Shown here: one piece after another, positions 21,169-31,264 of the stretch | How positions within the stretch are numbered: the first letter of the stretch is position 1 | Layout: every line of letters begins with the position of its first letter | Origin: Marinomonas rhodophyticola | GTDB lineage: Bacteria > Pseudomonadota > Gammaproteobacteria > Pseudomonadales > Marinomonadaceae | Length of the DNA: 64,000 nt | Reading direction: 5' to 3' | NCBI RefSeq assembly: GCF_026113935.1 | Contig: NZ_JAPEUL010000004.1 | Location: forward strand, 248,001 to 312,000 | Notes under the pieces: generated by a model | Told to the model about the DNA's origin: nothing | Database searches by the model: none | Seen by the model: only the letters and a program-made list of their open reading frames with translations | Made by a program: the position numbers and the translations under genes

Positions 21169-22109
21169 TTTTTACCTCCTGAAACAAGTTTTCTGGCATA
21201 AGCAATCGCAGACAGTAAGTTTTCATGGTTGGCGATGCCCTTTCCTGCAATGTCAAAAGCAGTACCGTGGTCAACGGATGTCCTGTCAATGGGTAAACCA
21301 ACGGATACGTTAACTGCTGTATCAAAAGCGATTAATTTGACGGGAATATGGCCTTGGTCGTGGTAATTGGCGACAACAAGGTCGAAGGCGCCGCTATATG
21401 CACGAAAAAAAACAGAGTCTGCAGGAATAGGACCCGATACATTCATACCTTCATTTTGTGCTTTGATAATGCCCGGCAGAATGATTTCTTCATCTTCTTT
21501 GCCGAATAAGCCGCCTTCGCCACAATGAGGGTTTAATCCCGCCACGGCAATTCTTGGGTTGGCAATACCGATACGCTGTAAATGTTCATATCCAGCTTTG
21601 ATGGTGTCGTAGACACGTTCAGAAGTGGTTTTGTGAATAGCATCTTGCAATGAAACATGGGTTGAGGTGTGAATGACTTTGAGTCGGTCAGAAGCCAGAA
21701 TCATCCATGCTTTTCCCTTGGTTAGGTAGGCAAGCAGTCCTGTATGGCCGTCGTGATGATGGCCTGCAAGGTTAAGAGCTGCTTTGTTGATGGGAGCGGT
21801 AACAATGCAGCCAATTTCTTTGGCTTCTGAGTCTTTCACCGCTTTTTCAATAAAGCGGTAAGCCGCTTCGCCAGCCCTCGCATCGAGTTTGCCTAAAGTA
21901 AGTGGTGCACCGTCAAAATCAATATCCACAACCTGCATGTCTTTCTCTGGATCTACTGGGCTGGAGATAATATTGGCAACGTATTTTAGTGTCGCTAGAT
22001 TTCCGTATACGCGTGTTGCTTGTCGTTCCTTTGTACTCATTTCTTCAAAGGCTTTTAGAATGATTTCTGGTCCGACGCCAGCCGGATCTCCCATGGTGAT
22101 GCCAATCAT
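21165..22109 (-). CDS. pdxA2: PdxA2-like 4-hydroxythreonine-4-phosphate dehydrogenase family protein
   Basis: A 314-residue metal-dependent NAD dehydrogenase of the PdxA family. It starts [17 protein letters not shown], the family hallmark. Conserved metal/substrate histidines occur in [13 protein letters not shown] and in [11 protein letters not shown]. Members adjacent to DUF1537 kinases are established D-threonate/D-erythronate 4-phosphate dehydrogenases (PdxA2), and a DUF1537 gene is present in this locus, so the catabolic role is favoured over vitamin B6 synthesis. ATGA overlaps on both sides show tight coupling with the BNR and DapA-like genes. Confidence 0.88.
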   Translation of the reverse strand: MIGITMGDPAGVGPEIILKAFEEMSTKERQATRVYGNLATLKYVANIISSPVDPEKDMQVVDIDFDGAPLTLGKLDARAGEAAYRFIEKAVKDSEAKEIGCIVTAPINKAALNLAGHHHDGHTGLLAYLTKGKAWMILASDRLKVIHTSTHVSLQDAIHKTTSERVYDTIKAGYEHLQRIGIANPRIAVAGLNPHCGEGGLFGKEDEEIILPGIIKAQNEGMNVSGPIPADSVFFRAYSGAFDLVVANYHDQGHIPVKLIAFDTAVNVSVGLPIDRTSVDHGTAFDIAGKGIANHENLLSAIAYARKLVSGGKK

Positions 22110-23245
22110 TTTTTTGCTCCAATCTGGTTGGGGGTGAGTCGAACGTGAGCGATGGCTCTACGGTGTAGGGTAAAAGTAACGTCTATCCCACCATCAAGTG
22201 TTTCCATGATGGCGGGATAAGATAATTCTTGGTTTTTGCCATCTAAGCTGTCATTGCTTAAACATTTTCCCATGCTGTTCGCGACGGTGACTTGTAAGGG
22301 AAAGCTGTCACCATTGTCTTCTGAAATTGCCACAACAAGAGGTGCCCTTGGTACGCCCCACACTACCTCGCATCCGCCTTTGGCTTCTGGTCTTGCATCG
22401 TCACCAAGTTCATCGTATAGGGATTCACGACGATCTGATGACATGTCTTTGTTGATTGGATTGCAACAAATGGCAAGTCGCCCGTCTGTTAAACGAATAG
22501 CTGCAATGGAAGAGTTGTTATTCGGCAGTTGAGTTGCTACTGGAGAGGTCCAGCTTTCGCCACCGTCTGTGCTTTCGCAGCGATAAATAAAGTCAGCTTG
22601 GCGACGTCTGAAAAAAGCGAAGAAATGATTGGGTTGGTCGGTTGGCACAATCGTCATGTGAACACAGCCAATAGAGTTGGGTACGGGAACAATGCGCCAA
22701 TCAGAGCCTTTGTTCTGGCTGATGGCAACCGAAGCGGTATCGTGTTTGCCAGTCCATTTTGCGCCATTTTGTGGTGTGCAATGAAATAGAGGTAGTAGCC
22801 AAGCGCCATCGTTTCTTACGATTGGGGTAGCTCGAACAAAAGTGCCTTTAGGTAAAGGCAGTTCTCTTGGTGTCTTTCCAATTTCACGCATCCGAACAAC
22901 ACATTGGTCTTGGTTGCCGCCAGGTTGTGCTGTGTGAATTAAGAAGGTGCTTTGGCTGGATGGGCGGAAAATAATGGGATTCTGTTCGGAACGACCTGGA
23001 TCATCTGTTAATGCTTCCGCTTCCGACCACTGGTTCGCTTTAAATATACTGCGATAGATAGCAATGTCGGATTTGCCTTCTAGACTGCCACCAAACCAAG
23101 TACATTCAAGTTCCCCTTGCTGGTTGCGGCTTAAAAAGGCCGCGTGGTTTTGAATAGTGGGCGAGGGCAGTATGGCGTGTGTGCCATTGAATTGTCCTGT
23201 CATGGCTCTTTCTATTTCAACTGGCGTGGTTGGAAAAGCGCTCAT
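22106..23245 (-). CDS. BNR-repeat (sialidase-like) beta-propeller protein
   Basis: A 379-residue protein of the BNR_2/exo-alpha-sialidase-like group. Asp-box motifs S-x-D-x-G-x-x-W/F are visible as [11 protein letters not shown] and [10 protein letters not shown], and a weaker SQNKGSDW. A sialidase-like [10 protein letters not shown] and Arg-containing turns are present. No signal peptide is seen, so it is probably cytoplasmic, unlike secreted sialidases. It has a GGAG ribosome site and is the first gene of the - strand operon, divergent from the ABC importer. It may hydrolyse or eliminate an imported glycoside; its actual substrate is unknown. Confidence 0.82.
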   Translation of the reverse strand: MSAFPTTPVEIERAMTGQFNGTHAILPSPTIQNHAAFLSRNQQGELECTWFGGSLEGKSDIAIYRSIFKANQWSEAEALTDDPGRSEQNPIIFRPSSQSTFLIHTAQPGGNQDQCVVRMREIGKTPRELPLPKGTFVRATPIVRNDGAWLLPLFHCTPQNGAKWTGKHDTASVAISQNKGSDWRIVPVPNSIGCVHMTIVPTDQPNHFFAFFRRRQADFIYRCESTDGGESWTSPVATQLPNNNSSIAAIRLTDGRLAICCNPINKDMSSDRRESLYDELGDDARPEAKGGCEVVWGVPRAPLVVAISEDNGDSFPLQVTVANSMGKCLSNDSLDGKNQELSYPAIMETLDGGIDVTFTLHRRAIAHVRLTPNQIGAKK

Positions 23246-23575
23246 TAAATGTCTCCAGTTTTGTTATTGTTTAGTCGCAATAATTTACTTTGTCTTTTTA
23301 GTTGTCAAGTTGTTATTTTTATTTTTGTTTTATTTGTAAAAATAATTTATTCTTAAACTATTGTTTTTGTTTGTATTATTTTTATTTGTTTTCAACTTTA
23401 AATTTTTATTTAAAATAAAATTGACAACTTCTTTTGCTCTCTGTAGTTTTTATGTGCTTAGTGTTTCTCTTCTTTTGAGTGCTAAGTAAAAAATTTAGGC
23501 GGCTCCAGATATCTGGGGGTGCATGTCAAACTCTTCTGATGTAAGTCATGAGAAGGGGAAAAGTTGGAGAATAAG
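23246..23575. promoter_or_regulatory. Divergent promoter region of the catabolic locus
   Basis: A very AT-rich 330-base spacer. On the + strand, TTGACA (23421-23426) is followed 17 bases later by TAGTTT (23444-23449). On the - strand a similar TTGACAACT lies near 23301-23309, with AATTAT about 17 bases on. Both candidate -35 elements share TTGACAACT, so a single regulator (the GntR gene of this locus is the obvious candidate) could control both sides. No terminator or riboswitch was recognised. Confidence 0.5.
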
Positions 23576-25091
23576 ATGAAAAAAATAACAACATCTCTGC
23601 TAGTGACGGGTACTGTCTCGATTGCAACCATGACGGCTGGGTATGCTCAAGCAGCAAATACAGATGTAAAGATTGTCTTGAACGAAGAGTTGGAGTTGGT
23701 GGAGCCTTGTATGGCCTCGCAATCCAATATTGGTCGGGTAATACTTCAAAATGTGTCTGAAACTTTAGCCACAGTAAATCCAGGTTACGGCACTTTGGAG
23801 CCACGTTTGGCAACGTCTTGGGACGATTTGGGTGATGGTAAGTGGCGCTTCCATCTTCGTAAAGGTGTGACTTTCTCGGACGGGTCTAGTTTTACGGCTG
23901 CTGATGTTAAGCATTCCCTAGAGCGGACTTTGTCAGATAAATTGTCTTGTGAAATTAAAGCTCGTTACTTTGGTAACATGGACTTGAAGGCGAATATCGT
24001 TGATGAATACACAATCGATTTTACGGCTAGCCCAAATCAACCTATCCTTCCATTATTGCTTTCTGCTTTAACCATTGTACCCGAAGAAACACCGCTAGAA
24101 TTTACTCGTAAACCTATTGGTACGAGACTCTTATGTATTATCTGAATGGAATGTTGGTCAGAACATTATTCTAAAGCGTCGTGATAATTATTGGGGCAAA
24201 ATGCCTGAAGTGACCAAGGCTACGTATGTGTTTCGCTCTGACGACGCCGTTCGTGCTGCTATGGTTGCTACGGGTGAAGCGGACATTGTCCCACAAATGT
24301 CTGAAGAGTTCGTGGATAATGCAGAAACAGATTTCGCTTATCTAAACTCTGAAACGACCTACTTGCGTATCGACCAGTTTGTTGCGCCGCTAGATGATGT
24401 CCGAATTCGTAAGGCACTTAACCTTGCAGTAGACCGAGAAGCCTTTCTAGGTACGTTGGTTCCTGAGGGCGCTGTGATTGCAACCCACATGGTTCCGCCT
24501 TCGACTCTTGGATGGAATCGTGATCTTAAACCTTGGCCATTTGACCCAGAAGAAGCTCGTCGTCTTGTAAACGAAGCGAAAGCCGATGGTGTGGATGTTA
24601 GCAAGCAAATCACCTTGATTGGTCGTACCAATAACTTTCCTCATGCCACAGAGATTAATGAAGCATTGACGCAAATGTTTAATGATGTGGGTTTGAATGT
24701 GAAGCTTGAAATGCATGAAGTGGCTGAGTGGATTGGTTTTTATTCTAAACCGTTTGCAGAGGATCGTGGTCCTCGCTTGGTAACGGCTCAGCATGATAAT
24801 AGTCGTGGTGACCCAGTATTTTCTATGGTTTGGAAATACTCTTGCGATGGTGGTCAATCGGGCCTATGTGATAAAGAGCTAGATGCGATGATTGCAAAAG
24901 CGTCTGCTGCAACGGGTTCTGAACGTGCCAAACTTTGGAAACCTGTTTTTGCCAAAGTGCATAATGACTTAGTGGCAGATGTTTTCCTATTTCACATGGT
25001 TGGCTTCTCACGTGTTTCTAAACGTTTAAATTACGAGCCTAATATTTCTACTAACTCTGAGTTGCCGCTGGAACAAATCAGCTTTAACTAA
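23576..25091 (+). CDS. Peptide-type (family 5) ABC transporter substrate-binding protein (frame interrupted)
   Basis: Periplasmic binding protein of the DppA/OppA family, about 505 residues once joined. The ATG at 23576 opens a signal peptide (MKKITTSLLVTGTV..., cleavage after YAQA). The family motif LEPRLATSWDDLGDGKWRF and FSDGSSFTAADVKHSLER follow, with DDVRIRKALNLAVDREAF in the second half. The frame breaks at GAGACTC (24124-24130); removing the A gives GAGCTC and continuous GTSSYVLSEWNVG. It probably binds an oligo- or acidic saccharide here, since the locus holds sugar-acid genes; that is inference. Confidence 0.9.
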
Positions 25092-25169
25092 GTGTAAAAA
25101 CAGCAGAGGCATTGGCGTACTGTAAAGTACGTCAATGTGATTTCCGTAACAGAGATTAGTGGATGTAAT

Positions 25170-26084
25170 ATGGAACGGTTTATTGTAAAAAGAGCGTTAG
25201 CTTCTTTGATTTCCTTAGCTTTTTTAGTCGTCGCCGTGTTCTTTCTCTCACGTTTGACTGGTGATCCAACTGACTTGTATTTACCCCTAGATGCAAGCTT
25301 GGAATCAAGAGCCCCAATTCCGAGCCTTGCATGGCTTAGATCAACCGTTGATGGTTCAGTTTGTTGACTATCTGAAAGATCTTGCGGTGTTGGATTTTGG
25401 CGAGTCTATTCGTCGCGCTCAACCTGCTTTAGATGTGGTGGTTAGTGCGTTTCAATGGACACTCCAATTAGCCTTGATCACTATTGCTATTGTGGCGGTT
25501 GCAGCAATCGTATTTGGTTCTTTGGCGGCTTTTAATGTGGGCAAAATTTTTGACCGCTTTGCGACTTTTTTTCTTTGGTTGGGTCGTCTGTGCCGGAATT
25601 TTGGGTGGCAATCGTGGCGATCGTCGTCTTTTCTGTTCAGCTTGGTTGGTTTCCTACTTCGGGAACGGGAACAGCACTGCATTGGGTGTTGCCTGTTGCT
25701 ATCTTATTTATTCGTCCATTCGGCCTTATTGTACAAGTTGTGCGTAGTTCAATGATTAATGCCTTGAGTTCTGCTTATGTAAAAACGGCAAAAGCAAAAG
25801 GGGTTAAAGCAAAAACTATTATCTTTGTTCATGCACTTCGCAATGCGTTACTCCCTGTTATTACTGTGATAGGCGATCAGGCCGCGGGCATGTTGAATGG
25901 TGCCGTGGTAGTGGAAACCATTTTCGGTTTTCCTGGTGTCGGAAAATTAATGATTGATAGTATTCTACAGCGCGATTTTACAGTAGTTATTGCGGCTGTT
26001 GTCGTGACTGCTTTTGCAATTTTCATCATGAATTTAATTATCGATTTACTCTACGCGTTGCTCGATCCGCGCATACGTTATTGA
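25170..26084 (+). CDS. DppB/OppB-type ABC transporter permease (two compensating frame lesions)
   Basis: Inner-membrane permease, about 304 residues. The start MERFIVKRALASLISL is the typical first helix. The region ALHGLDQPLMVQFVDYL and the cytoplasmic EAA-like loop AYVKTAKAKGVKAKTIIFVHALRNALLPVIT identify the DppB family. Two lesions interrupt it: +1 at GAGCCCC (25309-25315), which can be read as GAGCTC or GAGCCC, and -1 at a T7 run (25566-25572) that should be T8, restoring FSLVGSSVPEFWVAIV. It is followed 10 bases later by the second permease. Confidence 0.88.
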
Positions 26085-26094
26085 GGCACATGCT

Positions 26095-27033
26095 ATGTCT
26101 AACTCAACATCCATTTTGAATAAAACATCTTCTAGTGCAGAGGGTTTTGGGGCGTCATTGGTGCGTCTAATTCGGTTGCTATGGGCCGATAAATTTGCCT
26201 TCTTCGCCGTATTGTTTCTATTGATTGTGCTTGTCTGTGCGTTGATTGGTCCTGCTTTGCTGGATTATGAGGCGACTCGTCAGAACCTAAGAGGTCGTAA
26301 TTCTGTGCCTTTTGATTTGGCAAAAGACTGGCTCTATTTCTTGGGCGGTGATCAATTAGGACGGCCTTTATTAGCAAGAATTATAGTGGCAGCACAAAAT
26401 ACCATGATGGTGGCAGCAGGTGCTGTGCTGGTTTCTATGATTGTGGGCGCGATACTTGGCTTAATTTCTGGGTATTCTCGTGGTCGTTTAGGGCAGGTCA
26501 TTCCTCGTTTGGCGGATGTGATTATGTCTTTTCCTTCTTTGCTATTGGCGGTCATTGTGTTGTATATGTTGGACCCTTCTGTTTCCAATATTGTCATTGT
26601 TTTAGCTATCACACGCATTCCTCTCTATTTACGTACTACTCGGGCGGAGATATTGGAAGTCCGTGAGCGTATGTTTGTTCAAGCTGCGAAAGTAATTGGT
26701 GCATCTGACTTTAGGATTATCTTTCGACATATGTTACCCGTGATATTTCCTACCATCATGACAATTGCCACGTTGGATTTTGGTTTTGTTATGCTGGCTG
26801 AAAGTGCTTTGTCGTTTCTTGGTATTGGGATTCAAGCACCAGAAATAACTTGGGGCTTAATGGTTTCTCAAGGGCGACCTTATTTAATGACGGCATGGTG
26901 GCTCTCTTTTTGGCTTGGTCTGGCGATTGTCATGACAACGCTTAGTTTGAACCTATTGTCTAATTGGTTGCGTGTTGTTTTAGACCCTCAGCAACGTTGG
27001 CGTCTAGAGATCGGAGGCACAAAAAATGGCTAA
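26095..27033 (+). CDS. DppC/OppC-type ABC transporter permease
   Basis: A 312-residue second permease with an N-terminal OppC-type helix preceded by a cytoplasmic tail. FLGGDQLGRPLLARII is the family's periplasmic motif; the EAA loop is REILEV-like, followed by VQAAKVIGASDFRIIFRHMLP. LSFLGIGIQAPEITWGLM near the C terminus is characteristic. Its frame is intact, and its 3' end overlaps the ATPase start by eight bases. Confidence 0.92.
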   Translation: MSNSTSILNKTSSSAEGFGASLVRLIRLLWADKFAFFAVLFLLIVLVCALIGPALLDYEATRQNLRGRNSVPFDLAKDWLYFLGGDQLGRPLLARIIVAAQNTMMVAAGAVLVSMIVGAILGLISGYSRGRLGQVIPRLADVIMSFPSLLLAVIVLYMLDPSVSNIVIVLAITRIPLYLRTTRAEILEVRERMFVQAAKVIGASDFRIIFRHMLPVIFPTIMTIATLDFGFVMLAESALSFLGIGIQAPEITWGLMVSQGRPYLMTAWWLSFWLGLAIVMTTLSLNLLSNWLRVVLDPQQRWRLEIGGTKNG

Positions 27034-28649
27034 TCATCTATTAGAAGTAAAGGATTTGTCCGTTACCTTCCACACCGCAAAAGGCCCTGTTGATGCCGTT
27101 AAAAATGTTAGCTGGCACCTTGATCGTGGTGAAGTGCTTGCCATTCTTGGGGAAAGTGGTTCTGGTAAGTCTGTTTCTGCTTCAAGCATTATGGATCTCT
27201 TGGATATGCCGCCAGCTGAAATTGTCAGCGGTGAAATTCTTTTTGATGGACAAGATTTGCTGAAAGCGAGTCCTGAAGTACGTCGTCAAATCAATGGCAA
27301 ACGTATTGCCATGATATTTCAAGATCCACTAGGTCATCTTAATCCTGTTTATACGGTTGGCTGGCAAATAGAAGAAACCATGGCTATTCATGGTACGCCA
27401 AAGGAAGAAGCCAAGGCCAAAACCATTGAGCTGCTTGAAAAAGTTGGTATGCCGATGCCTGAGCAGTCAGCCAAAAAGTACCCTCACCAGTTTTCTGGTG
27501 GGCAGCGTCAACGTTTAATGATTGCAATGGCATTGGCATTGCGGCCAGATGTTTTGATCGCTGATGAAGCCCACTACGGCGTTGGATGTGACAGTACAAG
27601 CGCAGATATTAGAATTGCTTGAAGTACTACGTAACGAGACGGGGATGGGGTTGTTGATCATTACCCATGATTTGGGTGTGGTTGCAGATATTGCTGACCG
27701 TGTTGTTGTTATGCATAACGGCTGTGTGGTGGAAACGGGCAATGCGGATCAGGTTTATCATTCACCACAACATGCGTACACGAAAAAGCTGATTTCAGCA
27801 GCACCCGGAAATGGCTTGATGAGCGATAGCGATATGTCCGCTAAGCCGATTTTGAAAATCCAGAATATTTCTAAAGAGTATTCGGGTTGCAAAGCATTAG
27901 ATTCGGTTAGTTTTGATTTACTAGAAGGGGAATCTATCGCCATTGTGGGCGAAAGTGGCTCTGGTAAATCCACTACAGCGAAATTACTGATGGGATTGGA
28001 AGATGCCTCAGGTGGACGTGCTTTGTATATGGGAAAGGATATTTTTACCCTTTCTAAAAAAGAAATGAAAAGTATTCGTCGTGATATTCAAATGGTATTT
28101 CAAGATCCGTCTCAGTCATTGAATCCACGTATGTCTATTTTCCAAATTATTTCGGAACCATGGATTATTCATCCAGATATCTTGCCTAAATCTCAATGGG
28201 AAGAACGGGTGATTGCTTTGCTGGAGCAGGTGGGCTTAAGTGCGGAGCATCGGCATCGTTATCCCCATCAATTTTCAGGTGGACAACGTCAACGTATTGC
28301 TATTGCTAGAGCATTGGCAGTAGAACCTAGAATTATTGTCTGTGACGAAGCTGTGTCTGCTTTGGATGTGTCTATTCAGGCTCAAGTGATTGATCTATTA
28401 GCTAACCTACAAAAAGAACTAAAAATTAGCTTTATTTTCATTGCTCATGATTTGCCAGTTGTAAAAGACTTTGCAGATCGTGTCATTGTGATGCGGCTCG
28501 GTAAGATTGTTGAGATCGGTACTGTGCGTCAAATCTTTGAAAATCCTACTCAGCCTTATACCCAAGCTTTGCTTAATGCGTCTTTGGATCCAGACCCACG
28601 AGTGCAGTCTGTTAGAAGAGCCGAGCGCATAGCCTTATCGGCATCATAA
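27026..28649 (+). CDS. Dipeptide-type ABC transporter ATPase, two nucleotide-binding domains fused (frame interrupted)
   Basis: Energising subunit with DppD-like and DppF-like halves in one chain of about 540 residues. Domain 1 has Walker A GESGSGKS, signature FSGGQRQR and the start of Walker B VLIADE. Domain 2 has GESGSGKSTT, FSGGQRQR and IIVCDEAVSALDVS. The frame breaks in the first Walker B: GATGAAGCCC (27563-27572) should read GAT GAG CCC or GAT GAA CCC, restoring LIADEPTTALDVTVQ. The fused arrangement is like GsiA/YejF. A GGAGG site precedes the ATG. Confidence 0.9.
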
Positions 28650-28668
28650 ACGGAGTAAGGAGGATAAA

Positions 28669-29352
28669 ATGAAAAAAGTGGCTTTAGTGACGGGTTGTAG
28701 TTCGGGGATAGGTTTGTATATCACGAATCATTTGCTTTCAACTGGTTGGTCGGTAATTGGGATGAGTCGTCGTCATCCAGACTGCGTTGAGTTTAGTGAG
28801 TATTTTACTCATATAGCAGTTGATCTGGCTGAGACACAAGCATTAACGCAAGCATTAGCAAAGATAGATAAAGTGGATGCAATTGTTCATGCCGCAGGTT
28901 TGTTGCGGGTTGGCACTTATGACCAGATGAGCTTGGAAGACGGCGCGATGATGTGGCAAATACACCTTAATGCGGCAGCAGCTATCGTGCAGGGATTAGC
29001 GCCATGCATGGATAATGGAGGTCGTATCGTGCTAATTGGCAGTCGGGTGGCATCGGGGGCAGCGGCGAAAAGTTTGTATGCTGCTTCTAAGTCGGCCTTT
29101 GTTGGTTTTTCTCGATCCATTGCTGCAGAGCTGGCAAAACGTGCTATCACGGTGAATGTGGTTTCACCCGCCGCAACAGATACACCAATGTTACATGATT
29201 CTAATCGAGAGGGAAGTGCGCCTGTGCTTCCTCCATTTGGTCGATATGTAAAACCCGAAGAGATTGCAGGAACAGTCGGTTTTTTATTGTCTGATGCTGC
29301 AGCTTCTATCACGGGACAGCAGATAGTTGTGTGTGCTGGATCTTCTTTGTAG
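28669..29352 (+). CDS. Short-chain dehydrogenase/reductase (SDR)
   Basis: A 227-residue classical SDR. The dinucleotide motif is TGCSSGIG at the N terminus, AAG follows in the NNAG position (HAAGLL), and the catalytic Ser and Y-x-x-x-K are in IGSRV and LYAASK. It has a strong AAGGAGG ribosome site. It probably oxidises a hydroxy acid or sugar in the same pathway as the neighbouring kinase and PdxA-like enzyme. Substrate not known. Confidence 0.9.
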   Translation: MKKVALVTGCSSGIGLYITNHLLSTGWSVIGMSRRHPDCVEFSEYFTHIAVDLAETQALTQALAKIDKVDAIVHAAGLLRVGTYDQMSLEDGAMMWQIHLNAAAAIVQGLAPCMDNGGRIVLIGSRVASGAAAKSLYAASKSAFVGFSRSIAAELAKRAITVNVVSPAATDTPMLHDSNREGSAPVLPPFGRYVKPEEIAGTVGFLLSDAAASITGQQIVVCAGSSL

Positions 29353-29400
29353 TTGAGTCGATGGACCAAGTAACAAGTGTTCATGAAAGAGGTGTAGAAG

Positions 29401-30411
29401 GTGACGTTTAAGCTTGAAAAGAAGATTCTGATCATTGCGGATGATTTAACCGGAGCTCTGGATGCTGCCGCAGCTTTTTGTTCTTCTTCGACTAAGGTGG
29501 TTGTGGCTATTTCTGTTGGGGCCTTGGAATCTTGTTTGGGAGGTGATGCACATGTAGTGGCGGTGTCTACTCAATCTAGGGAAGTGTCCCCAGCGGAAGC
29601 ATATCGTCGTGTTAAGGCAGTTATTGAGGGGTGCCCAAATAGAATGATTTTTAAAAAAATTGATTCTAGGTTGAAGGGGAATGTAGTCGTTGAGCTGGAT
29701 GCTTTGCCAAACGCTCCTTTATTGGTGGCACCAGCGTTACCGAGTTTTGGGCGTTATGTTGAGTCAGGTTATGTTATGGGGTTTGGTGTGGATGCGCCGC
29801 TCAGTATAAAAGAGGCTTTAGCTCATCATGCGCAGAGGTCGATTATTCCTGATTGTGATAGCGATGCCGCGTTAGATATTGCGGTACAGAACTTGCCTGA
29901 TGATGGCATACTGGTTGGTGCAAGAGGTCTGGCATTTGCCTTGGCGCGTCATTTGGGTATTGAGGCTGCAGAGACTTTGTCATTAAAAGGTTCTATAGGG
30001 ATTGTTATTGGTTCAACTGATCCTATTACGTTAACTCAGCTTCAGGCTTTGCCTGACGATTTGGTGAATATAATCGCTGCGCCTTCTGGGGTGGTTGGAG
30101 AAGGTCAGCCGGATCATCGAGTGACCTTATTGCAGGCAACGCCTGGGAAAAAACGAACCAGAGAGGAAGTTGGTAGGAATCTTGCGCATAGTTTTAGGCC
30201 GCTGGCAGAAAAGTGTGAGAATATTGTTTTGTCAGGTGGAGCAACGGCAGAAGCTGTATTATCAGAGCTGGGAGTGACTAAGTTACTATTGGAAGGGGAA
30301 TTGCTTTCAGGTATTCCTGTATCACAGGCAAATGGATGGCGAATCGTGACAAAATCCGGTGGGTTTGGTGACTCATCTTCTCTTTTAAATATCATTATTG
30401 GTAATAGATGA
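29401..30411 (+). CDS. DUF1537 four-carbon acid sugar kinase family protein
   Basis: A 336-residue ATP-dependent sugar-acid kinase of the DtnK/OtnK/DenK class. The N-terminal motif IADDLTGALDAAA and KKIDSRLKGNV are typical, as are the C-terminal nucleotide-binding segments LSGGATAEAVLSELG and KSGGFGD. It is shorter than the ~420 residues usual for the family. It starts at GTG with GAGGTG eight bases upstream. The established partner of such kinases is a PdxA2 dehydrogenase, which is encoded across the divergent promoter. Likely it phosphorylates a threonate/erythronate-type acid. Confidence 0.87.
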   Translation: MTFKLEKKILIIADDLTGALDAAAAFCSSSTKVVVAISVGALESCLGGDAHVVAVSTQSREVSPAEAYRRVKAVIEGCPNRMIFKKIDSRLKGNVVVELDALPNAPLLVAPALPSFGRYVESGYVMGFGVDAPLSIKEALAHHAQRSIIPDCDSDAALDIAVQNLPDDGILVGARGLAFALARHLGIEAAETLSLKGSIGIVIGSTDPITLTQLQALPDDLVNIIAAPSGVVGEGQPDHRVTLLQATPGKKRTREEVGRNLAHSFRPLAEKCENIVLSGGATAEAVLSELGVTKLLLEGELLSGIPVSQANGWRIVTKSGGFGDSSSLLNIIIGNR

Positions 30412-30433
30412 CTTTTAGGTGAATGAACAATAT

Positions 30434-31141
30434 ATGCTAAAGCGTAATACGAAAGAGACGCGGGTAGAGCGTAAATCGCTTTCTGATATGGTCTTTAATC
30501 AAATGTATCGAGCGATAAAATCAGGTTCTTATGCGCCGGATGAAAGACTTCCGACCGAAACAGATTTGGCTGCAGAATTTGAAGTCTCACGTCCAATTGT
30601 TCGAGAAGCCTTGAAAAAACTACGCGAGCAGAATTTGATTTATTCCCGCCAAGGTGTGGGAAGTTTTGTGCGTCAAAATGGCATTAAAGATCCGCTTGGT
30701 TTTAGTCCCGTTGAAAACCTATCTGATTTACGTCGTTGTTATGAGTTTCGTGAAGTGTTGGAACCAGCCTGCGCACAGGCTGCAGCAGAAAGACGGACTA
30801 TGGCGGATTTGAAAGCCATAGAGGCTGCATTGGCGTTACTAAAAGACGCGACAACGCAGCGTCGACACAGAGCCGATGCGGATTATGATTTCCATTTGTC
30901 TATAGCGAGAGCGTCAGGTAATCAATATTTTCAAACCGCAATGGAGTCGTTGAAGGATCATATTGCCGTCGGCATGAAATATCATGGTATATCATTAAAA
31001 CAGTCTACTGGTGGATTGGATGATGTGTATTCTGAACATGAGAAAATATATCAGGCGATTAAATCAGGAAATAAAGAAGACGCCTTTGCTTTAATGAAAA
31101 AGCATATTACAGGCTCTCGAAGTCGATTATTTGACGAATAA
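30434..31141 (+). CDS. GntR-family (FadR/VanR subfamily) transcriptional regulator
   Basis: About 235 residues. The N-terminal winged helix has RLPTETDLAAEFEVSRPIVREALKKL followed by RQGVGSFV. The C-terminal all-helical FCD ligand domain includes YEFREVLEP, DYDFHLSIA and SEHEKIYQAI, with Asp/His metal-ligand positions. A GTG 15 bases upstream (30419) is an alternative start, but it has no ribosome site. It is the last gene of the + strand unit and most likely controls the divergent catabolic operons. Confidence 0.9.
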   Translation: MLKRNTKETRVERKSLSDMVFNQMYRAIKSGSYAPDERLPTETDLAAEFEVSRPIVREALKKLREQNLIYSRQGVGSFVRQNGIKDPLGFSPVENLSDLRRCYEFREVLEPACAQAAAERRTMADLKAIEAALALLKDATTQRRHRADADYDFHLSIARASGNQYFQTAMESLKDHIAVGMKYHGISLKQSTGGLDDVYSEHEKIYQAIKSGNKEDAFALMKKHITGSRSRLFDE

Positions 31142-31172
31142 ACTTCACGCTTTTTAATTATATTGAATAAAT

Positions 31173-31209
31173 AAGCCATTTCTTTCTAATGGCTTGAGGG
31201 ATCTTTTTG
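31173..31209 (+). terminator. Probable terminator after gntR
   Basis: Stem AAGCCATT/AATGGCTT with a seven-base loop, followed after eleven bases by a T5 run. The gap makes it a weak candidate. Confidence 0.4.
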
Positions 31210-31264
31210 TCTTTAAAGAACGAGTTATTGTGCTGTCTTTGCTTTTTTTGAAAGGGGTTGGATT

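Noticed and set aside
24124-24130. Programmed ribosomal frameshifting as the general cause
   Set aside because: The sites are not classical slippery heptamers, affect unrelated transport and enzyme genes, and often need opposite shifts in the same gene.
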